A stretch of 64,000 nucleotides of DNA from Hormiphora californensis. Taxonomy: Eukaryota; Ctenophora; Tentaculata; Cydippida; Pleurobrachiidae. Below are positions 33,341 through 43,936 of this stretch, piece after piece; position 1 is the first letter of the stretch; each line of letters begins with the position of its first letter. The stretch lies in contig CM035354.1 in the NCBI GenBank assembly GCA_020137815.1, positions 6,090,015 through 6,154,014 on the forward strand, in the 5' to 3' direction. Made by a program: the position numbers and the translations under genes. The notes under the pieces were generated by a model, which worked only from the letters and a program-made list of their open reading frames with translations, searched no databases and was not told the origin of the DNA.

Positions 33341-34703
33341 CCATCTCTCAGCTATCCTACCCCTCATCAACTCGATCTCTCAGCTACCCTACCCCTCATC
33401 TACTCCTTCTTTCAGCTACCCTACCCCTCATCTACTCCATCTTTCAGCTACCCTACCCCTAATCTAGTTCATCTCTCAGCTACCCTACTCCTCATCATAG
33501 AGATGGAAACGATTAGGGGTAGGGAATCCCTATCCATAATCGTTTCCATCTCTATGCTTCCCTAGCCCTCATCAACTCCATCTTTCAGCTACCCTACCCC
33601 TAATCTAGTCCATCTCTCCGCTACCCTACTCCTCATCTACTCCATCTCTCAGCTAGCCTACCTCCCATTTACTCCATCTCTCAGCTACCCTACCTCCCAT
33701 TTACTCCATCTCTCAGCTTACCTACCTTCCATTTACTCCATCTCTCAGCTTCCCTACCTCCCATTTACTCCATCCCTCAGCTACCCTACCTCCCATTTGA
33801 TCCATCTCTCAGCTTCCCTACCTCCCATTTACTCCATTTCTCAGCTTCCCTACCTCTCATTTACTTACTCCATCTCTCAGCTACCCTACCTCCCATTTAC
33901 TCCATCTCTCAGCTTCCCTACCTCCCATTTACTCCATCTCTCAGCTACCCTACCTCCCATTTACTCCATCTCTCAGCTTCCCTACCTCCCATTTACTCCA
34001 TCCCTCAGCTACCCTACCTCCCATTTGATCCATCTCTCAGCTTCCCTACCTCCCATTTACTCCATTTCTCAGCTTCCCTACCTCTCATTTAGTACTCCAT
34101 CTCTCAGCTACCCTACCTCCCATTTACTCCATCTCTCAGCTTCCCTACCTCCCATTTACTCCATCTCTCAGCTACCCTACCTCCCATTTACTCCATCTCT
34201 CAGCTTCCCTACCTCCCATTTACTCCATCTCTCAGCTACCTTACCTTCCATTTACTCCATCTCTCAGCTTCCCTTCCTCCCATTTACTCCATCTCTCAGC
34301 TACCCTACCTCCCATTTACTCCATCTCTCAGCTTCCCTACCTCCCATTTACTCCATCTCTCAGCTACCCTACCTCCCATTTACTCCATCTCTCAGCTTAC
34401 CTACCTCCCATTTACTCCATCTCTCAGCTTCCCTACCTCCCATTTACTCCATCCCTCAGCTTCCCTACCTAGGGGTAAGGAATCCCTATCCATAATCGTT
34501 TCCATCTCTATGCTTCCCTAGCCCTCATCAACTCCATCTTTCAGCTACCCTACCCCTAATCTAGTCCATCTCTCAGCTACCCTACCACCCATTTACTCCA
34601 TCTCTCAGCTTTCCTACCTCCCATTTACTCCATCTCTCAGCTTCCCTACCTCCCATTTACTCCATCTCTCAGCTTCCCTACCTCCCATTTACTCCATCTC
34701 TCA
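33341..34703. repeat. 32-bp tandem repeat array in the left arm of the fold-back element
   Basis: Roughly 40 units based on CTACCTCCCATTTACTCCATC plus TCTCAGCT. The inner part is highly uniform and higher-order alternation of CTTCCC and CTACCC units is visible. Two interruptions (about 33499-33560 and 34473-34520) carry a hairpin-forming TAATCGTTTCCATCTCTAT segment. The mirror array occupies 34722-35107 and 37069-37760. A 232-residue open frame through it is an artefact of the repeat. Confidence 0.92.
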
Positions 34704-35115
34704 GGGGTAGGAATGTTAGGATAAATGAGAGATGGAGTAAATGGGAGGTAGGGAAGCTGAGAGATGGAGTAAATGGGAGGTAGGGAAGCTGAGAGATGGA
34801 GTAAATGGGAGGTAGGGAAGGTAAGCGATGGAGTAAATGGGAGGTAGGGAAGCTGAAAGATGGAGTAAATGGGAGGTAGGGAAGCTGAGAGATGGAGTAA
34901 ATGGGAGGTAGGGTAGCTGAGAGATGGAGTAAATGGGAGGTAGGGGAGTTGAGAGATGGAGTAAATGGGAGGTAGGGAAGCTGAGGGATGGAGTAAATGG
35001 GAGGTAGGGAAGCTGAGAGATGGAGTAAATGGGAGGTAGGGAAGCTGAGAGATGGAGTAAATGGGTGGTAGGGTAGCTGAGAGATGGAGTGAATGGGAGG
35101 TAGGGTAGCTGAGAG

Positions 35116-37068
35116 GGTGTGCGGACTCTAGTGCTACACTCTAAGTCTACAGTGGACTCTATATCTAAATTTAGATTTAGATAAAGAGTCCAAATAAGTC
35201 TAAACTCTAGGAGGACTCTTTATCTAAAAAGTCTACACAGGGCGGACTCTTTATCTAAAAAGTCTAAACAAAGTGGACTCTATATCTACATAAATCTAAA
35301 TTAGATATAGAGTCCGCCTTTCGCCGCGAACTCGAGATTTCGGCCGTTAGGCCGGAAACGAGAGTTTGCTCTACCCCTATACTAATTTAGAAGTGTTAGG
35401 GCCGTTATTTGGGTTCGAGGTTAGGGTTAGGGCCATAAACAATCGAATTCCTGCCAGCGAGGGCGCGGTTAAGATCAATCGATTTCCTGCCAGGCCCACG
35501 GTTAGGAACACAGTGTACGGAAATCCGACACATTTTATTTTTAAGTGCTACTTTAGTTAATCACTGCTAATTAGTGGTTGAATATTTTGAAGTTTTAAGA
35601 ACGGAAAAAGGGAACAGAAGGGATTATCTATCCAGCTATGTAATTTTTAGTTGAATTTTCAGATCATAACATAAGTCTATCCTTCCAGAACACCAGGTCA
35701 TTTTTGGTCAATTTTGGACATAATTGATCAATTATCTAATTGACCAATTAACTTTTTTTAAGGTTAAGCTGGCCTAACCTTCACGTCTCAACGTCCTCTT
35801 TCAGATGGTGTAATTTTTTTGGAATTTTGTAAAACACATTATCACTCAGACTGCATTTAACTGTTTAGTACTAGCCTATTGTACCGTCTTCATAGTGAAG
35901 TGCAATTTCGGGTCGAAAAAGTCAATTTTGTAACAAAGTCATATCTTAACTGTTTTTAATCGAATAAATTGTTGCATTAATGTTGTCGATACAGTTATCC
36001 GCTTATTACTACTTACTTTTATTAAGTTTTTTGGCCAAAATCGAGCCAATATAGCGTTTTTTGGTCAATTTTGGACATATATGACTAAAAAATCCCAAAA
36101 ATTTTTATGCATAAATGACCTCAGACAGTGCTTGGCATCTGAAGATAACTTTCAGCTCTTTAAATGAAGTCAAACAGGTCAAAAATCACTTAGATTGGCA
36201 TAAATGGTGATTTGGCCAAATTTGGCTGGCAGATCAGCATTGGTGTTAAGCTGAGCACTAACAATATGATTCTTTATTGGTTAGAAATGATCGAATTCCG
36301 TTCAAATCATTCATATTCCGTACAACAAAACCCTGGTTAGAAAGTATCGAATTCCGTACAACACTTGAACTCTAACCAAAATATACTCCATTGGTTAGAA
36401 ACTATCGAATTCCGTCCAAATCGTTCCTATTCCGTACAGGTCCTAACCGGTTAGAAAGTATCGAATTCCGTACAACACATGAACCCTAACCATTCATACT
36501 CCGTTGGTTAGAAACGATCGAATTCCGTCCAAACCGTTCTATTTCCGTTCTATGAGGCCAGGGTTAGAAAATATCGAATTCCGTACACGCAGGGTACTTA
36601 CAATAGCACTCTCTGCACTCTTGTACGGAATTCGATAGTTTCTAACCTTGCCCGTGGACGGACATCATACAGACTGGACGGACATCCGACAAACTGTACG
36701 GATAGTAGACTCAGTGGATGCATCAGAAAGATCGGACGGACACTGCACAGTTTGTCGGATGTCCTGCCAATATGTCGTACGGATTTCGATTGTTTATGGT
36801 TAGGGTTAGTGTTAGGGTTAGGTTTTGGGTTGGGTTAGGATTTTAGATATAGAGTCCGGGTTGGAGGATTTGGCGCCAAAATGTACTAGAGGACTCTATA
36901 TCTAAAAATTCTACACAGGGCGGACTCTTTATCTAAAAAGTCTACACAGGGAGGACTCTTTATCTAAACTTTTTTCAAAATCTAACTGTAGATAAAGAGT
37001 CCGTTTTTAGATATAGAGTCCGCCTTGGATTTAGATAAAGAGTCCGTTAGCACTAGAGTCCGCCCACC
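35116..37068. mobile_element. Nested Mutator-like element with a 9-bp target duplication
   Basis: Inverted ends GGTGnGCGGACTCTAGTGCTA. AGCTGAGAG flanks both sides (35107-35115 and 37069-37077), and removing the element with one copy restores the 32-bp host repeat exactly, which confirms the 9-bp duplication. Nine-base duplications and G-rich ends fit MULEs. Subterminal DNA has many GGACTCTATATCTAAA / TTTAGATAAAGAGTCC copies in both orientations. The core holds a 113-bp tandem repeat and short TTAGGG-like runs. It is 1953 bp with no coding gene. Confidence 0.85.
36277..36620. repeat. Tandem repeat of about 113 bp inside the nested element
   Basis: TTGGTTAGAAAnnATCGAATTC recurs at 36277, 36391 and 36504, each unit also containing a second half-unit GGTTAGAAAGTATCGAATTC. 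Inverted single copies of the GAATTCGATAGTTTCTAACC motif occur just after (about 36626-36645). Confidence 0.8.
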
Positions 37069-38323
37069 AGCTGAGAGATGGACTAAATGGGAGGTAGGGA
37101 AGCTGAGAGATGGAGTAAATGGGAGGTAGGGAAGCTGAGGGATGGAGTAAATGGGAGGTAGGGAAGCTGAGAGATGGAGTAAATGGGAGGTAGGGTAGCT
37201 GATAGATGGAGTGAATGGGAGGTTGGGTAGCTGAGAGATGGAGTAAATGGGAGGTAGGGAAGCTGAGAGATGGAGTAAATGGGAGGTAGGGAAGCTGAGA
37301 GATGGAGTAAATGGGAGGTAGGGTAGCTGAGAGATGGAGTAAATGGGAGGTAGGCTAGCTGAGAGATGGAGTAGATGAGGAGTAGGGTAGCGGAGAGATG
37401 GACTAGATTAGGGGTAGGGTAGCTGAAAGATGGAGTTGATGAGGGCTAGGGAAGCATAGAGATGGAAACGATTATGGATAGGGATTCCCTACCCCTAATC
37501 GTTTCCATCTCTATGCTTCCCTAATAGGGAAGCTGAGAGATGGAGTAGATGAGGAGTAGGGTAGCTGAGAGATGGACTAGATAAGGGGTAGGGTAGCTGA
37601 AAGATGGAGTAGATGAGTCATGTCGTCATGAGGGGTAGGGTAGCTGAAAGATGGAGTAGATGAGGGGTAGGGAAGCTGAAAGATGGAGTAGATGAGGGGT
37701 AGGGTAGCTGAGAGATCGAGTTGATGAGGGGTAGGATAGCTGAGAGATGGAGTAGATCAAGATCAAGAAATATTTGATTCGGCACCGACCCTCTCTCTAC
37801 TCCTCGATGTTTCCCGCCATGTTCTGCAGCTGCTGTGTAAGAGTTGAACGCGAGCGCGTCAATAACATGACACGACATGCAACACGACATGCAACACGAC
37901 ATGCGAGATGCGAATTTCATTATTTTGAAGTTTTGTGGGGTTGCGATTTTTGTTTTAGGTCGGAGAGTGAAACGGCCGGTACAGTGGTAAACTAGATTAA
38001 AAACTGTACGCCTCGTTAGACGGCGATTTTTCCTATCTTGTCTGGTTCCTGAGATATGGCCCCCTAAAGAGTTGGTGTCTCAAACTGCTGAATCGGGGTC
38101 ACGCGAGGAAAATGGGCATCAGTTTGCGTGTACTGCTCCGTTTTTCACGGGACTTGAACGAGGGTGACGGCAAGAGTCTCACCTATTACATGGTATCCTT
38201 ACATTGTGTATTAAATCTAAAATGACTGAGCAGCATGCTTGTTAATGAACCTTGACGTGTTTTCTTGTCTCGCAAGCGCGCTCGCGACTAGCAAACACGA
38301 CATGCAGTTCACACCCTGGTTAT

Positions 38324-38733
38324 ATACTATTGTTTTGAGATGCACACTAAGCTACTAGATAAACAACAGAGGCGGGAGTAACATGCAGTCGTTTACAGTA
38401 AATCTCTCACACACTTTAAACTTAGTTTTATCCCTCTCTCGCTGCTTTTTGCGTACTAACTAACAGCTCTCTTTATATTGATTTGCCGACCGCACTTTTT
38501 CAGTCGTGGTTACTATTCATTGTTCGGCCCAGTTCGAATTTCGGGAAAACTCTTCGCAGTTTTTATCAGAATTTGTTTTCACTGCCAATATGTCTGAGTT
38601 TTTGTGTTGTTATGTGAGTCCCGTTTTTCTCTCCCATGTTTTGTATCTACATATATCTCTCCATCTAACACAGCTTACAAACATTTCTAACCCTCTAACC
38701 CGTCTCTCTCCCCTGTCTAGGTAACTACATATC
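38324..38733 (+). promoter_or_regulatory. Upstream region and 5'-UTR intron of the LANCL gene
   Basis: No separate gene. A short upstream start codon at 38590 opens MSEFLCCY and meets a good donor GTGAGT at 38614; the matching acceptor TGTCTAG is at 38720. Spliced, the short frame ends after a few codons, before the LANCL start at 38734, so it would be an upstream ORF. The acceptor region has TTCTAACCCTCTAACCC branch-like words. Confidence 0.5.
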
Positions 38734-39945
38734 ATGAGTGAGGTAGTGTGGACACGTTGCTTCCAGCATGGTACGGCCACCTGCAATATAGACCTAGCAG
38801 ACTACTACACTTCCGGAACCCCCACCCCAGGATGGAGAGATAGACTGCTGGCTAAGATAGAGGCAGGCCTGGCACGGCTTGAGGCTGGGTTAGCAGAGGG
38901 ATTGTTCAAGAGGGGGGACTACAGCGTTTACAGTGGTACTAGCGGGCTAGTGCTGCTGTACCTGAGGTTATCAGAGACAGTATACAGAGATAACCCCACC
39001 AGAAAGAGGCAAGTTCTGGCAAGGGCCCAGGAGCTGATAACGAAACCACTGAACCACCTGAATGGGAGGCGGTTAACCTTCCTCTGTGGAGATGGTGGTG
39101 TGTTAGCATTAGCTGCGGTTATCTATACACTAAACGGTAACGAGCCAGTGGCTAAACACTGTACACAGGGTCTGCACACATTGAGCGAGTTAGCACTATC
39201 TGATAGGCACCTTCCCTTTGAGCTCATGTACGGGTGTGTGGGGTATCTCTTCTCACTTCTCTTTCTCCGCCACTATCTACCTGAGTCAGTGGATAACCGC
39301 TTGATCGGCCGGATATCCGCATATATCATCAGCGCTGGTAAGCGTGACACGGCAGGTCCACTAATGTACACCTGGCACGAGAAGCACTATTTAGGAGCTG
39401 CCCATGGTTTGGCTGGTATACTGCTGACACTACTTCACTCGGGGAGCGTACCACGTGATCAGTTAGATAGTCACGTGATACCGGCAGTCAACTATCTTCT
39501 CTCTCAACGGCACCCTTCAAATAATCTCCGCAGCTCACTCGGATCTCAGCTAGATAAACTGGTACAATGGTGCCATGGGGCTCCGGGACTTATCTCTCTC
39601 CTCACCGAGACACACTCACAAGTTGGGGGAGTGTTCCTACAGGAGGCGTTTAAATGTGCAACACCTATTTGGCAGAGAGGTCTACCTAGGAAGGGACATG
39701 GGTTGTGTCATGGAACGTTAGGGAATGCGTATGCCTTTGTGGATCTATACCAGCGGACTGAAGACCCCTCTTGGCTGTGCAAGGCGGTACATTTTACTGA
39801 GTGGGCGATGGGAGAGAGGGACGTGGGAAAGACATATGACACCGAGATGGGGTTGTTTGATGGACTTGCGGGTGTTGTTTATTTCTATACGGACATGCTA
39901 GACCCAAAAACTGCAGCCTTTCCCGGGTTCCAATTACCAAAATAA
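38734..39945 (+). CDS. LANCL1: LanC-like protein
   Basis: Single exon of 403 residues, the normal family length. The LanC alpha-toroid repeats with GxxG-type motifs are clear (YSGTSGLVLLYL, FLCGDGGVLALAAV, YLGAAHGLAGILLTLL, WCHGAPGLISLL, GLCHGTLGNAYAF, LFDGLAGVVYF). The zinc ligands are present as Cys in WCHG (about residue 280) and Cys-His in LCHG (about 325-326). Eukaryotic LANCL proteins are glutathione transferases that add glutathione to dehydroamino acids in damaged proteins. Sequence cannot firmly separate LANCL1, 2 and 3. The stop codon lies inside an AATAAA signal. Confidence 0.9.
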   Translation: MSEVVWTRCFQHGTATCNIDLADYYTSGTPTPGWRDRLLAKIEAGLARLEAGLAEGLFKRGDYSVYSGTSGLVLLYLRLSETVYRDNPTRKRQVLARAQELITKPLNHLNGRRLTFLCGDGGVLALAAVIYTLNGNEPVAKHCTQGLHTLSELALSDRHLPFELMYGCVGYLFSLLFLRHYLPESVDNRLIGRISAYIISAGKRDTAGPLMYTWHEKHYLGAAHGLAGILLTLLHSGSVPRDQLDSHVIPAVNYLLSQRHPSNNLRSSLGSQLDKLVQWCHGAPGLISLLTETHSQVGGVFLQEAFKCATPIWQRGLPRKGHGLCHGTLGNAYAFVDLYQRTEDPSWLCKAVHFTEWAMGERDVGKTYDTEMGLFDGLAGVVYFYTDMLDPKTAAFPGFQLPK

Positions 39946-39966
39946 ATGTTTTTTATTTAAAATAAA
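39941..39966 (+). terminator. Two AATAAA signals, the first containing the LANCL stop codon
   Basis: AATAAA at 39941-39946 contains TAA (39943-39945), the LANCL stop; a second copy follows at 39961-39966. The 3' UTR would be only a few tens of bases. Confidence 0.65.
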
Positions 39967-40320
39967 TGTTCGTGTGTTTTGCATAGTTTCTCTTCATCTC
40001 TCTACTTCTCTAAGAGAGAGGGCTTCTCTCCACTATTTATGATCAATTATACTGTACAAATATGAACAATATACGATCTTCCTTCCCCGTGCCGAAAGAG
40101 AAGTGTGTTTAGCTCGTATAGACTGCAACTGGGCAGATGTATAATTTTAGATCTCTCGTGCGAGAGAGACGCAAAACACCCGTGCAGAGAGGGGGTCTAC
40201 CGGGCCAGCGCGCCTAAAAAGAACGAGAGTGCGCTATTGTTAGAATTGGAAAAGTGGAGCGCGCAGGCACTCGGAGCAGCGCCGTGTTTACGAACAGATC
40301 TGAGAGGACTGGGTGAGATA

Positions 40321-40410
40321 CTTGGTATCGAAGACACCTCACACTCGCGGCCTTCGTTTGGCGTGCTTCGCACGCCGCGCCGGCAAGGGAGGGGTAACTT
40401 CGTTACCAAG
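40321..40410. mobile_element. 90-bp MITE with CTTGGTAnCGAAGnnACC ends
   Basis: CTTGGTATCGAAGACACCTC on the left mirrors AGGGGTAACTTCGTTACCAAG on the right. TGAGATA lies directly on both sides (40314-40320, 40411-40417), a 7-bp TSD. The centre has a GC-rich hairpin, GCGTGCTTCGCACGC. A relative is at 53357-53414. Confidence 0.72.
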
Positions 40411-41344
40411 TGAGATACATGGGTTGCTGAATGTGAGAGAAACTAGAGATAGAGAGAGGGAATCTTGATCTCTGCAGAAGGCTGGAAGTGGAATGTGCAA
40501 CACACACCCCTCCTTTGTTGTAGAGAGAGGGGCAGCTGGCAGCATCTCTCAGCACCTCATGATACATCACGGTACTATGAGCCATGCGGTATACCTACAC
40601 TTGTGTGGAAGTTGAACTGTGACACGCCACATGGTACACAGTCAGAGAGAGGAAGAGAGAGAGAGAGAGAGAGAGGGGGGTTGGGTATAGCCTTAGGGTG
40701 ATTGCATACGCAGAGAAAGAGAGACTTGTACTATACTATCAGGCCGGAGAAAGAGAGGAGTGTGTAAAATTTAATGTGACGGCGGGCTTCAACAAGCTTG
40801 TTTCAAATTGACCTCAATGCTTGGCGTAGGGGTGTATTATAGGGCAACTTCTTTTGCCTAAAAGTGACTACTCTCTCTGGAACGTCGTGTGAAGTGCCAG
40901 GAATCCCATCCCGGACCACATACCTTGACATGCTATACTGTCCCTGGGAGGGACGGTGTAATACACCGTGTATCATCATGTCAACCCGTTATATTCAACC
41001 TAGCTCTGCACGGAAATCAAGGACAGGATATTATCTGGCGGCGCTAGACATTGACAGGTCAAGGATTAGACATGCTATTGATAAGATCAACTTCCCTAGC
41101 AGATTGATAAGTTGAACTAACGGAATTTTCTATCTGTAGCACTTGCTGTGTGGCTTGTAGTTGCTGGGACTGTGATTTCAGATTCTCGTCCGACAACTTG
41201 TTGGTACATTTTGGAAATATGGACTTAGCGGCCAAGTTGGCCCGGAAACTTGGAAATAAAAGCAACACCTGTCTTCAAGTTCAACTTGAAGTTAAAGGTG
41301 AAAGAGACTACTTATACTTAAGCTGCACCAGTGTGAGTTGTTTA

Positions 41345-41760
41345 GAAAGAGGCTGTCTGGCGCCGCGACCCATCTGAATCAAATGGGGTATGGCGCCGCC
41401 ATACAGGAAAGAGGTGGGACCCCTAATTTGAAAGAAATGAGAATAGGGTCAGGCCAAAGCTCTAAACTATGTAGTTTCATTCTGGAGGATGGCTGTCTGG
41501 CGGTACCGACCCGTTCATTCTGAGCGCAAAACGAGGTCTGGCGCCGCCAGACAGGGGAATGGAGGGTTGAACACATTTGGGTGCTGTCTGGCGGCGCCAG
41601 ACCCCGTTTCCGCCTGTCAGAGCATTGGCCTGACACGTTTCCGCCGCCGGACAGAGTTCTGGTTCGTACTCCACAATTGAGAGTAGACGGTCGACTGTCT
41701 GGCGCCGCGACCCATCTGAGAATCAAATGGGGTATGGCGCCGCTCATACAGACGGTCGAC
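41345..41760. repeat. Cluster of GGCGCC-centred dispersed repeats
   Basis: Five or so copies of TGTCTGGCGCCGCGACCC and/or GGGTATGGCGCCGCCATACAG, which together form near-palindromic units of about 60 bp (for example 41349-41406 and 41694-41753). Another copy, inverted, is at 47114-47167 inside the EF-hand gene. Confidence 0.7.
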
Positions 41761-42498
41761 TACTACTAACGATACCGACTTCCTCTGATACTGTCATCAT
41801 GTAGTACAGTTGCAGTGGCCGTCACGTAATTTGTAAAACGAAAATCTTTCCCACAGTTTTGAAGAGGACGTGGGGTCGTGGGCGTCTGTTCACTGGTGAT
41901 ATTGATAATATCACTGATATGGGATTGATAAAGTCAAAGTGATGAAGTTGATCAAGGCAAGAGGAAGGAAGATATCTACCTGTACCAGGCTGAACTGAAC
42001 TGCTCAGACTATTCAGCCTTCAGGTAAAAATGAGGGGGTGGGTCTGAAAGTTCCTCAATTATGATTTGATTTGAAATTTGAATCAAATAATTTGATGGAA
42101 TTTTGCCAAAGCTAATGTTTGCATCTCATGTCATTGCAGAGCTAAGATTCGCTCACCTGCTGTCAAATTATCCATTCATTCTTTTCTTCTCACGCTGATA
42201 GCTCTTGCTTTTAGAGATACCTAGAGCATAAAAAGTATCTCTCCGCGCTCTGCAATCTGCATCTTCTCTCACTATCTTTCTACCTACCCCTCCATCTTTC
42301 TCTCTGTCTCTGTGGCTGGTGTTTTAAAAGTTCCTCCCCGCACCCTCTTGTTGTGCTTGTTTGGAGCTCACTACAACAGTTACTTTTAAACTGAGCTCAG
42401 GTCTGAGTTGTTCTAACCATTACTTTAGAGCCAGTCAGTGGGACAAAAACACTATTCCTTTCTGGTCTCTTTTTATTTTTTGCATTTGTCTCATTATA

Positions 42499-43847
42499 GG
42501 CCAGTCATATGACGTCGATATATCGCTGAAAAAGGAAGTAATTGATCTAAAAGCGATTCCACTTCCAGGGCCCTCCAATGGGTCTCTACAACCACCAAAA
42601 AAATTTACTGCGGGTACCGCGATGGAGAAATCGGTCATTTCCGGGTTTATTTTGCACCTGCATAAATATAGGCTAGGACGAATGCGATATACGGTAAAAA
42701 CCGTCTTTGGAAACAAGTAGAAAAGAAATCAAGGGCACTAAAGTGTGTAGCGTCCTCGCATTAGTGGGGGTAGGTGCTGGAATTAAGTCTCTATCTTATC
42801 AGGTTAATTAGATAATTGGATAATTAGATGCGCACATAGCCGTTTTATGGTTATACGGTAAAAACCATCTTTGGAATGGAGTAGAGAAAAAACCGAGGGT
42901 ACTAGAGTGATCAGCGTCCTCGAATTAGTGGGGGTAGGTACCAAAATTAAGTTCCTATCTCATCGCGTTAATTAGATAATTGGATAATTAGGTATGCGCA
43001 TAACAGTTTTTAGGTTACATGGCTATAGCCACTTAGGAATGGTTTAGAGACTTTTCATTGGTGCCATTTTGTAGGCAATAGCCAAGTTATTGGGGGTCGA
43101 CGTCGGACTTTTAAGCTCTATATTCAACCGTTTAGCCGTTATTTGGCTTTAAAAGTGCTCAAAGTGAGCAAAAAAGCGGTAAAAAGACCGATTTTGAGCA
43201 CCTTTAAAGCCATATAACGGCTAAACGGTTGAATATAGAGCTTAAAAGTCCGACATCGACCCCCCATAACTTGGCTATTGCCTACAAAATGGCACCAATG
43301 AAAAGTCTCTAAACCATTCCTAAGTGGCTATAGCCATGTAACCTAAAAACTGTTATGCGCATACCTAATTATCCAATTATCTAATTAACGCGATGAGATA
43401 GGAACTTAATTTTGGTACCTACCCCCACTAATTCGAGGACGCTGATCACTCTAGTACCCTCGGTTTTTTCTCTACTCCATTCCAAAGATGGTTTTTACCG
43501 TATAACCATAAAACGGCTATGTGCGCATCTAATTATCCAATTATCTAATTAACCTGATAAGATAGAGACTTAATTCCAGCACCTACCCCCACTAATGCGA
43601 GGACGCTACACACTTTAGTGCCCTTGATTTCTTTTCTACTTGTTTCCAAAGACGGTTTTTACCGTATATCGCATTCGTCCTAGGCTATATTTATGCAGGT
43701 GCAAAATAAACCCGGAAATGACCGATTTCTCCATCGCGGTACCCGCGGTAAATTTTTTTGGTGGTTGTAGAGACCCATTGGAGGGCCCTGGAAGTGGAAT
43801 CGCTTTTAGATCAATTAGTTCCATTTCACAACGTCATATGACTGGCC
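42499..43847. mobile_element. Near-perfect 1.35 kb palindromic (fold-back) element
   Basis: GGCCAGTCATATGAC at the left end is mirrored at the right end, and the two halves are almost exact inverse copies meeting at about 43173 with a loop of roughly 30 bases. TA lies on both sides (compatible with a TA target, but TA is self-complementary so this is weak). Matching chance frames occur in each arm. No coding function. Arm identity suggests recent origin or continuing homogenisation. Confidence 0.85.
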
Positions 43848-43936
43848 TATTAGTATCATTGGCTGTGAGTCATAGGTTGGTTAGACGGAGTCTTATGACT
43901 TCAAACGATATAGTCTCGTTCTCATACTCTTTCATG

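Larger units (their letters stand above)
32773..38318. mobile_element. 5.5 kb fold-back DNA element with a 5-bp target duplication
   Basis: Ends are inverted CAGGGTGTGAACTGCATGTC, flanked on both sides by GTTAT (32768-32772, 38319-38323). The outer arms, about 560 bp each, are nearly identical in inverse orientation: a 73-residue chance frame in one arm is repeated without change in the other. Inside them both arms consist of a 32-bp tandem repeat in opposite orientation. This is the architecture of fold-back elements (Drosophila FB, sea-urchin TU). CAGGG ends suggest a hAT-related transposase; a 5-bp duplication would fit a hAT5-type group. The right array is interrupted by a second element at 35116-37068. 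No transposase gene is present. Confidence 0.85.
39946..42498. other. Repeat-rich intergenic DNA after LANCL
   Basis: Contains a 90-bp MITE (40321-40410), a GA tract (about 40644-40675), a cluster of GGCGCC-centred repeats (41345-41760), and AT-rich DNA. Frames at 40105-40413 and 40864-41115 do not resemble known proteins and lack supporting context. I see no gene here. Confidence 0.5.

Noticed and set aside
33797-34495. A 232-residue open frame with LPYLSF/SISQLP repeats
   Set aside because: It is a reading of the 32-bp tandem array of the fold-back element; the mirror array gives similar frames. No start context or domain.
33341-34703. Possible CRISPR array (regular 32-bp periodicity)
   Set aside because: Units are contiguous and similar throughout with no unique spacers, in a eukaryotic nuclear context; it is a tandem satellite inside a transposon.
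36795-36840. A chromosome end
   Set aside because: The TTAGGG-like run is short, irregular and sits inside a mobile element with unique DNA on both sides.
42361-42720. 119-residue frame with a mirrored partner at 43636-43824
   Set aside because: Both lie in the arms of the palindromic element and duplicate each other; no transposase motif.
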